The notes beneath the pieces were generated by a model. It had not been told where the DNA came from. It searched no databases and saw only the letters and a program-made list of their open reading frames with translations. The position numbers were made by a program, and so were the translations under genes. From Sipunculus nudus (lineage: Eukaryota; Annelida; Sipuncula; Golfingiida; Sipunculidae), in NCBI GenBank assembly GCA_026874595.1, contig CM049315.1, forward strand, positions 19,613,664 through 19,677,663: DNA of 64,000 bases. The letters run 5' to 3'. Below, one piece after another: positions 60,177-64,000 of this stretch; position 1 is the first letter of the stretch; every line of letters starts with the position of its first letter.

Positions 60177-62203
60177 ATCAGGCGTGATCCAGGATTTGCA
60201 GGGAGGGGTCAACGGGTGTAATGCATAAATATGTCTAAAAAGGGTCGTTGGTTAAGAGCGGGGGGTGGGGGGTCTCGACCCCCGAAATCCCCCGTCATGC
60301 ATACGATTTGTCTAAAAAAAAAATGAATATCAACTTCGCGAAATCAATGTGTTAATTAATTCTTGCAGAAGTTGGGTTGTCATATAGTAAAAACAAACAC
60401 TTAATTTAATATATTAAGTGATTGTGCTACATACTGGATATATATACAAGCCAGTTTTATTATCCATGACAGGGGTGGATCCTATCCTAAAAATTATCAT
60501 TTAAAATACATACATATTGAAACCCCATATAATGGTGTAAAATATTCTGTAATATTTCATGATTACGGTGACTCTTGATATCGGATGCATGTTGAAAAGG
60601 AGATTATTAATCCCATGTTCCCAAACTACACACCGGACTTTTTGAGTGAGTTGCTGACGATGCTATATAAGACATACATATATAATTAAAGGCAAAAAGA
60701 GTTAGTGATTAGTATTCGATATTCGTTACATTATTCTGCTACTGCTTTTCAGACCACACTGGTGCATCTTTTCAGAAACTAGCATATAATTAAAGTTCAC
60801 GAGGTTGAACGAGCCCGTTAACAAATAACCTTGGGCTGCATGGAGCTGAGTGTATTAACCGGAATTTATTAATCTCATTACTATAAGTTAATGGTTAAAA
60901 GATAAATATTAAAAAATCTGCTGTGGGGTTTATCATTTATACCTCGCGGTAACAAGTACCGCCAGAGTGCAAGTTATAGAGTCCACGTGGGTCTGTCCCA
61001 CGTGTACTGGCTATTTGGGCATTGGCTCAGTCATAATGTATGTGGATACCTTGACCTGGCCTGCTCTTCGTTTACCCTTATAAAAAATATGTATTGGACT
61101 TGAACGTTTATTTTCAAGACTCTTTGAAGGCCCGGACGAATAACGTTGCTTAAGTTTATAAACCAAACCGTAATCTAGAACACTTGTAAATAATGGCAAC
61201 AGGACCTTTACCTCCCGGACAATTAACTCCCGAGACAATTACCCCCCCCCCCCCGAACGATTATTACACCCTAGACAATAACCCCAGTACAATTAAACCC
61301 CCTGTCCGTTATACCCCAGCCCCGAATCAATAACGTGTTGGAGGTAACAGTTTTCCCTCTGACGAGTGCTCATCCAGTGCCCTGAATATTCATGTCCAAA
61401 GGCGTTAAGAGTTTGCATACACCCGTTCAAACAAGAATTCCAATCGCCTTAAACAAATTATATAGGGCCTACGTAATTTTTAATGGGACTTAACAGGAAA
61501 AAGTGAGAAAATTATTAAAGTAAATGCTAGAAAATAAGAAGAAGACTTAGTATAACAAACTTTCACCCGCTTGGTGTATTTATTGGACACCCAGAATCCG
61601 TCCACATGTACAGCCAGAATTTGTTTATGACTTTTTCTTATACAAGGATGTACAATCATGTATATTTTGCCCAGGGAGGGAAACTTGTCTTTATGCGGAG
61701 ATTCCAACCTGTTTTAAGAGACTTTTATCGACGAACAAACAGTGAATATCTTTTGACTCTATTTTATTTAGATAAGCTTACATTTTATATCATAAGACCA
61801 TAAATGAGGAAAAACAGCTTACCGGGTTCCACGTATGCTTTTTGACTTCCAGGAATTAAACGTGATCATCATGATTGAAAAACAAAATGGTTATATATCT
61901 CTTGCTAAATGTTGTGATGACGTTTCTTTGAAATTGGGGCTATATTAAATGACTCGAGAAAAGATGATGAATTAAATGTCACATGTGATTACAATATATA
62001 TTTGTAATATGCTTTTTAAAGAGATGTTTGGACATGGCTTGTGTACAGATAGATTCTTTACAGAAAACTAATCAATTCCATGAATGGGAAAGAATATTTG
62101 ACTAATTTGTACATTAAAGATACACATAAATTGACATAGGAAAACGTTTATGCTTTCAGATTATCTTTTCAATCACCCCCTATTTTACGTTACATATTTG
62201 ATA

Positions 62204-62208
<5 letters not shown>
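60173..62208. other. Intergenic stretch, no gene supported
   Basis: It contains G- and C-tract fragments (GGGGGTGGGGGGTCTCGACC near 60262; C-rich CCCCGAACGATTAT.ACCC repeats at 61215-61320). An open segment after GCCCAG at 61672 (GGKLVFMRRFQPVLRDFYRR) has one splice-like edge but no supported partner. Otherwise nothing is recognised. Confidence 0.4.
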
Positions 62209-62267
<59 letters not shown>

Positions 62268-62285
62268 AATATATATATATATAAA
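62209..62285. repeat. (AT)n microsatellite
   Basis: An AT run with a few TTTATA interruptions. Confidence 0.93.
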
Positions 62286-63107
62286 TTATATATTAAATTA
62301 AGGTAAGTTGCCAGGAAAGAACGAAATAAGTGCATAACAAAGCACATGGAGGTAAATGCGAATTCCAAATTATTTAAAATAATTTTTCATTTTTATTAAA
62401 TTCAATAATTGAGAAACAATTTGTTTTACCATTCAAACGTTGAGGGAGCAGATTTTATTTCTAATTCATGCAGGCCTGGATGGAATGGACTGCCTGTAGA
62501 GTTTGTGAACGTATTTTTGAGTTTGGTGATCGAACTTTTACCACATAGATGAGGAAATTTAGACCTAATAAGACACAGCCATGATAACATGACACTCAGG
62601 CCTTCTGAAATAAACTGATAGGGGCCGGCCTAAGGTACTCAAAAATCGACGTTTGGAGTGGCAGGCTGCCGCTAAATAAAACATAGATCCAGAACTTCCA
62701 TGACAAGAACCGAAGTTTTACAACCTTCGCGGGGTATGTGACCAATTAACATGTTGTCTAAATAGGTTGGCAACATTAATATGATATTTGCATTTTTAAG
62801 AATACATTCATTTTCACAATAAACGAAAAATCAACAATTTATATATATATTTTTATGTTACCAAATACACTGAACTTCATCGAAGGGACGGGTTGTGAAG
62901 AAAAAAGAAATTTTCTCTGATACTGATATCACTGAATTTATATGTTTTGGGTTCTTTCTTAATTATTTAGTTTTACCGAAGTCATAACCTTCTTTGACCT
63001 ACGAGGGTGTGACACCAAACTACGAGGCCTTCCAATCCATATGGCCAGGCACCATATACATGCAGCAGGCTGCGTCCTACGCTGATATGATGTTTAATTT
63101 ATACTAA

Positions 63108-63553
63108 TATTGAGGTTGGCTTTTTGTGCGAATTCGCGATATTCGCGAAGGGAAAATTATCGCGAAAATAAAATCCACGTGAACACAACGCCGCATCTGC
63201 ACATATGAACTGTAATTTAATTATCCCATATCCTCAATGGCGTCTATTGTATATTGTGTCGGTAGCGTCAATATTAGCACACACAGTATGTTACCCGTAA
63301 TATAAAGAGTGGTTGTTTAAATAATATCAATTCTTTTGTATATTTATTACATTTACATGAAAGATATCCCACCTGTGTTTTGTTTGTGCAATTGTTAAGA
63401 TGTTGCGTACATATAAGTTAATTGATATAATAATGCTCATGTAAATTGTGTAATGCTGTATGGTATATCGCGAAAATGAAACAATCTATGATGTAAAACT
63501 ATGAAGCGAAAATCGCGGATATTAAACCTCGTGAATATAAAACCAGCCATAGT
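63108..63553. mobile_element. TA-flanked MITE with GAGGTTGGC ends, copy 2
   Basis: The ends TATTGAGGTTGGCTTTTTG and AAACCAGCCATAGTA are diverged inverted repeats with TA edges. The subterminal parts hold TTCGCGATATTCGCGAA and GCGAAAATCGCGG blocks, as in the copy at 21236. The middle shares GCATCTGCA. It is about 446 bp with no reading frame. Confidence 0.7.
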
Positions 63554-64000
63554 AGCTTGTAATCTCAACATTCAGGTTAAAACGATTTATTCATAGAAGA
63601 AAAAAAAATCTAGTACATGTAAATAATTTAAAAAGAGGGGTCGTTCAGACTCGGTTCAGTGCAAGTCTTATTTAGCAGAGTATAGGGTTTGTCCGCCTGA
63701 TGGCGATATGTTATGTGTAAGACCCCCATGGTCGGTCTGTCTGTCAGAAACTTTACGGACAAAGTATTGGTCGAATGTTGCTTGACACTTAATGGAGATA
63801 TATATATCGCCGAGTACTTCTGATTAAGCGTCTTCATTACTGAAAAGGGTGATTTCGCCCAAAGCTTAGCTCTTCAAATTTGTTCTTATATCGTTTTTAA
63901 TCAACGTAAAATTATTGGGAAATACAGAATGTATGATGATTTTTTTGTTGTTGGGTGCTTTGATGTTTGTCATCGCATACAACTAATATGTATTAAAAGT

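Noticed and set aside
61672-61803. Possible exon after GCCCAG (GGKLVFMRRFQPVLRDFYRR)
   Set aside because: The acceptor is weak and no credible donor or partner exon was found. Other frames are equally open.

Overview
The window is AT-rich, intron-rich animal DNA. It probably comes from a bivalve mollusc, or at least a lophotrochozoan. The evidence is one conserved metazoan gene spread over about 43 kb, with introns packed with short repeats that have tandem cores and conserved end modules, like the 'pearl'/Helentron-related elements known from bivalves. There are also LINE remnants, an LTR element and many AT microsatellites. I cannot name a species.

Region 1 (start to about 45.7 kb, + strand) is a phosphoglucomutase-2 family gene, co-orthologous to vertebrate PGM2 and PGM2L1. 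Eighteen coding exon positions can be placed at splice-site resolution with consistent phases, giving 581 visible residues. The first coding exon, about 30 residues by comparison with human PGM2, is not seen and probably lies before the window. Exon 11 exists twice, 9.6 kb apart (20088-20188 and 29746-29840). Both copies are open and both keep the same entry and exit phases, so they look like mutually exclusive alternative exons. The last coding exon is followed by a strong donor, and a matching acceptor lies 4.7 kb downstream, so the 3' UTR is probably spliced.

The introns are filled by at least three families of non-autonomous, Helentron-like elements (called A, B and C here). Each has short subterminal inverted repeats, internal tandem units of about 150-340 bp and a 3' hairpin followed by CTAG, CTGG or CTTG. 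They are nested in places (20343-25740). Other intron contents are two TIR MITE types, a 29-bp minisatellite just upstream of exon 11b, a decayed LINE (about 29.95-31.18 kb), and a 257-bp-period satellite (40.73-44.75 kb). A 2.06-kb foldback element with 390-480-bp inverted arms interrupts that satellite.

Region 2 (about 45.7-64 kb) is mostly gene-poor. It holds AT microsatellites and a broken LTR retrotransposon (51267-55815) whose recognisable parts lie in the Gmr1-type order, with an integrase piece before the RNase H piece and a SCAN-like capsid. It also holds a three-exon candidate for a small unrecognised gene (56646-58017, + strand), a 5'-truncated LINE on the minus strand (about 58310-60115) and a second copy of the TA-type MITE (63108-63553).

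The most informative signals are the duplicated exon of the PGM2-family gene, the shared design of the three Helentron-like families, the foldback element inside the satellite, the Gmr1-like fossil and the small unrecognised gene.
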